In this document: positions 6,823 through 8,964 of the stretch, in pieces
Numbering within the stretch: the stretch's first letter is position 1
Layout of the letters: each line of letters begins with the position of its first letter
Source of the DNA: a bacterium UBP2_UBA4780
GTDB lineage: Bacteria > Edwardsbacteria > AC1 > EtOH8
DNA: 8,964 nucleotides
Direction of reading: 5' to 3'
NCBI GenBank assembly: GCA_002403115.1
Contig: DHHE01000008.1
Coordinates: forward strand, 1-8,964
The notes under the pieces: model-generated
Seen by the model: only the letters and a program-made list of their open reading frames with translations
Databases searched by the model: none
What the model was told of the DNA's origin: nothing
Program-made: the position numbers and the translations under genes

Positions 6823-8490
6823 ATGAAACATCTAAGAATGACCCTGATCGCCTTGGCCCTGCTGACGGCGGGCCTTGTCACCCGCAATTCCGCGCAGGCC
6901 CAATACCCGGACACCTTCGCCTTCGTCGAGGTGACCGACCCGCTTTCCGGGATCAACCCGACCTATCCCCTGATACCAAGGCCCCTGCCGGCGGTGGGGG
7001 ACACCTTCTGGGACAACCGCTTCAACACCATGCAGGTGCGGGCCACGGCCACCAACGGCATCCAGGGCCGGCACGAGTACTCGCGGTTCGATCCCTTCAA
7101 CAGCGCCAAGTCCATGATCATTTTGGACCCCGGCGGGCCTTGGGGGGTTTACCGCACCCAATCGTACCCCTATAACCAGCCGTCCAACCTCGTCCGGACA
7201 GTGTCCCTGTCCGAGCCGAGATGGGACCCGGCGGATTCCAGCCTGATCTGGGGGGTGCAGGGATTCACCATCAGGACGGTAAACGTCGTCACCGGGCAGG
7301 AAACTGTCGTCAAGGATTTCGAGAACGATCCGGTCATGGGCCCGGTGATCAACACCAGCCCGGTGTACCGCATCACCATGAAGGACGAGGGCGAGTCGTC
7401 GCGCGACAAGCGCTACTGGGCCTTCATGCTGCAGGGCGACGGCAGCGCCGGCTACCAGCCCCTGTACGTGTTCACCTATGACCGCGTCCTGGACACGGTC
7501 CCCGGGGTGACGGCGCTGGCGCCCGAGGAACAGGCGCTGGACTGGGTGGGAATGTCCCAGCTGGGCGGCCATGCTTTGATCGGCGGGCTTTCCTACAATG
7601 GTGGGCGGATGGCCGGGCTGACCATGGCCGACCGCTCCCTCACCAGGTTCCACCGCCTCGATTACACCGTAGCCCACGCCGATGTCAGCATCGACCGGAG
7701 CGGCGGCGAGGTGGTGGTGATGCAGAATACCAGGACCGACTACATCGACCTCATCCCCATCGACACCCTGACCCAGCCGATACTGGTTTCGGGCGGCAGC
7801 TACGCCGGCACCAACCGGACACCCCTGGTCCGCCTGTTCTACAGCAGCGGCTCGCCCCACGGCCTGCAGTCCGGAGTCCATGTCTCCTGCAACGTGCCGG
7901 GATACGCATTGATCTCCACCACCTTCGGGCCCGGCGACCCCGAACAGAACTGGCTGGACCGTTCCATCATCCTGGCGAAGCTCGATCCCCAGGACCCGCG
8001 GGCCTTTTATCTTTCCAAGCTGTACAACACCACCGACGAGTACTGGGAGGAGACCCACGGGACGATCAGCAACGACGGATCGGTGGTCGTCTGGGCGGAC
8101 AACTGGGGGCAGAACGTCGGCCAGGAACAGATGTCCCTGACCCAGCTTTTCATGCCGCCCGAATGGCAGCAGCTGACGGGTGCGGCCGGAGGCCCGGAAG
8201 ATGCCGGAGGTGAATCTGGTTTGCAGTTGTTCGCCTATCCCAATCCCTGCCGGGGAATGGTGAACATAACCTACGCCCTGCCAAGGGCTGCGGATGTCAA
8301 GCTTAAAATGTACAACCTGGCCGGACAGCTGGTGAGAACATTGAAGAACGGGCGGTGCGGTTCCGGGCGGCACCTGGCGGTATGGGACTTGAAGGACGAT
8401 GCCGGCCGCCGCCTGGCGGGAGGGATCTATGTATTCCGGCTGGAGGCCGGCAGCCAAAATCGCGCCGGGCGGATCATGGTGCTCAGGTGA
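6823..8490 (+). CDS. Exported TolB/oligogalacturonate-lyase-like propeller protein with C-terminal tag
   Basis: The protein is 555 aa. ATG 6823 has AGGA (6813-6816) six bases upstream; the in-frame ATG at 6838 lacks a site. The signal peptide ends at AQA26 before Gln-Tyr. The body (about 30-450) alternates beta-strands with WDP(A)DSS-type and SIDRSGGEVV-type turns, as in TolB-like and oligogalacturonate-lyase-like (PL22) propellers: EPRWDPADSSLIWGV, HADVSIDRSGGEVVVM, HVSCNVPGYALIST, HGTISNDGSVVVW. Four histidines start conserved-looking blocks (His84 in RHEYSRFDPFN, His285, His353, His412). In PL22 enzymes a His cluster binds a metal, but I cannot align residues well enough to claim that activity; a non-enzymatic propeller is equally possible. 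Residues 473-555 are the shared tag. The coding sequence is strongly GC-rich (about two-thirds GC around 7441-7500). It is 45 nt after the beta-helix gene and 67 nt before the next. Confidence 0.78.
   Translation: MKHLRMTLIALALLTAGLVTRNSAQAQYPDTFAFVEVTDPLSGINPTYPLIPRPLPAVGDTFWDNRFNTMQVRATATNGIQGRHEYSRFDPFNSAKSMIILDPGGPWGVYRTQSYPYNQPSNLVRTVSLSEPRWDPADSSLIWGVQGFTIRTVNVVTGQETVVKDFENDPVMGPVINTSPVYRITMKDEGESSRDKRYWAFMLQGDGSAGYQPLYVFTYDRVLDTVPGVTALAPEEQALDWVGMSQLGGHALIGGLSYNGGRMAGLTMADRSLTRFHRLDYTVAHADVSIDRSGGEVVVMQNTRTDYIDLIPIDTLTQPILVSGGSYAGTNRTPLVRLFYSSGSPHGLQSGVHVSCNVPGYALISTTFGPGDPEQNWLDRSIILAKLDPQDPRAFYLSKLYNTTDEYWEETHGTISNDGSVVVWADNWGQNVGQEQMSLTQLFMPPEWQQLTGAAGGPEDAGGESGLQLFAYPNPCRGMVNITYALPRAADVKLKMYNLAGQLVRTLKNGRCGSGRHLAVWDLKDDAGRRLAGGIYVFRLEAGSQNRAGRIMVLR
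8239..8487 (+). other. C-terminal FlgD-Ig/T9SS-type-A-like tag of the second propeller (83 residues)
   Basis: The tag runs from PNPCRG to the terminal IMVLR. It is closest to the tag of the first propeller (both have PNPCRG, then GQLVRTL). Cysteines lie at tag positions 4 and 40. The three invariant glycines and the GIY strand match the others. Confidence 0.85.
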
Positions 8491-8543
8491 TCAGCCTTCA
8501 GCTGCCAGACGCATGGAAGACGAAAGCAAGAACAATAATAAAC

Positions 8544-8550
8544 AAGGAGG
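8544..8550 (+). promoter_or_regulatory. Consensus Shine-Dalgarno before the jelly-roll gene
   Basis: AAGGAGG stands seven bases before ATG 8558, the best match to the anti-SD sequence in the window. It sets the start of the last gene and suggests strong translation. Confidence 0.8.
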
Positions 8551-8557
8551 AACCGGG

Positions 8558-8964
8558 ATGAAAACGTTCTGGGCCACAACGACGGTCAGGTTGACGACGG
8601 CCATGGCGCTTTTGGCAATATCCGCGGCAATTGTGCCAACCGCATCGGGGGCGGACTATGAATTCATCATATTCCAGGACAACCTCGAGAATTTTCCCCA
8701 GGGCTGGACGTTGTTCCCCCAGCACATCGTCAATCCCAGCCTGCCGGGCTGGACCAAGAGCAGCCAGGACTTCGCCAGTCCCGGATACAGCGCCAAGTGC
8801 ACGCCCAATTTGTTGCAATACGACAACAATGCTTTCTGCTATTTCGACCGGAGCGTCAACCTCTCCGGATACCCCATGGGCAAGCTCTACTTCAAGGTCT
8901 GGCAGTCCACCGAGGCCGTATACGACTCGTTCTTCGTAAAATATTACAACGGCAGCCAGTGGGT
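8558..8964 (+). CDS. Exported jelly-roll (choice-of-anchor J / MAM-like) protein, 5' part (3' end outside window)
   Basis: The frame runs from ATG 8558 through the last base of the window (135 complete codons) with no stop, so the gene is truncated. Residues 1 to about 32 form a signal peptide with a long n-region (MKTFWATTTVRLTT), a hydrophobic core and a GA-Asp-Tyr junction. The mature part begins FQDNLENFPQGW, then continues SPGYSAKCTPN, DRSVNLSGYPMGKLYFKVW and EAVYDSFFVKYYNGSQW. This is the beta-sandwich pattern of choice-of-anchor J / MAM-like domains, also found next to secreted peptidases. The strand with YDSFFVKY followed by a G-x-x-W turn is the most typical part. It may go on to another enzymatic or binding domain and end in the same tag as its four upstream neighbours; neither can be seen here. 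The gap to the upstream gene is 67 nt with no terminator visible. Confidence 0.8.
   Translation, partial: MKTFWATTTVRLTTAMALLAISAAIVPTASGADYEFIIFQDNLENFPQGWTLFPQHIVNPSLPGWTKSSQDFASPGYSAKCTPNLLQYDNNAFCYFDRSVNLSGYPMGKLYFKVWQSTEAVYDSFFVKYYNGSQW

Noticed and set aside
6832..8457. 541-codon open frame on the minus strand opposite the second propeller gene
   Set aside because: Its length follows from the strong GC bias of the sense gene. The translation is low-complexity (Gly/Val/His/Gln-rich), matches no family, and the sense strand has a signal peptide, ribosome site and recognisable domains.

Overview
The window reads as one contiguous, wholly plus-strand stretch of a GC-rich bacterial genome. 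It holds six genes, the first and last cut by the window edges. The best fit is a candidate-phylum member of the FCB (Fibrobacteres-Chlorobi-Bacteroidetes) superphylum, for example Edwardsbacteria/TA06/Eisenbacteria-like lineages. This rests on the mix of large modular exported proteins ending in FlgD-Ig-like / type IX secretion (T9SS) type A-like C-terminal domains, together with a SARP/BTAD-type regulator and good Shine-Dalgarno (SD) sites. The placement is an inference; there is no rRNA or other marker gene here.

Region 1 (1-826): the 3' end of a regulator gene with TPR-like helices, then a winged helix and a bacterial transcriptional activator domain. It is closed by two hairpins, the second a textbook intrinsic terminator. 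Region 2 (827-3028): an AT-rich candidate promoter zone and a gene for an exported clostripain-family (C11) cysteine peptidase fused to a nidogen-like beta-sandwich and a C-terminal sorting-type domain. Region 3 (3029-3213): 185 nt of spacer with no terminator I can see. Region 4 (3214-8964): four closely spaced genes with gaps of 45, 45 and 67 nt. They encode a seven-repeat beta-propeller, an Fn3-like/parallel beta-helix protein, a second (TolB/oligogalacturonate-lyase-like) propeller, and the start of a jelly-roll protein.

All five genes after the regulator encode Sec signal peptides, and the four complete ones end in the same tag. Counted from a Pro-Asn-Pro motif to the last residue, the tag is exactly 83 residues in every protein, so the four tags align with no gaps although the bodies are unrelated folds. 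The simplest reading is a transcription unit for cell-surface or secreted proteins delivered by one C-terminal-signal-dependent route and possibly under the adjacent regulator. The substrates (protein for the peptidase, possibly polysaccharide for the beta-helix and propeller proteins) are not fixed by the sequence. I saw no tRNA, rRNA, CRISPR array, transposase or integration site.
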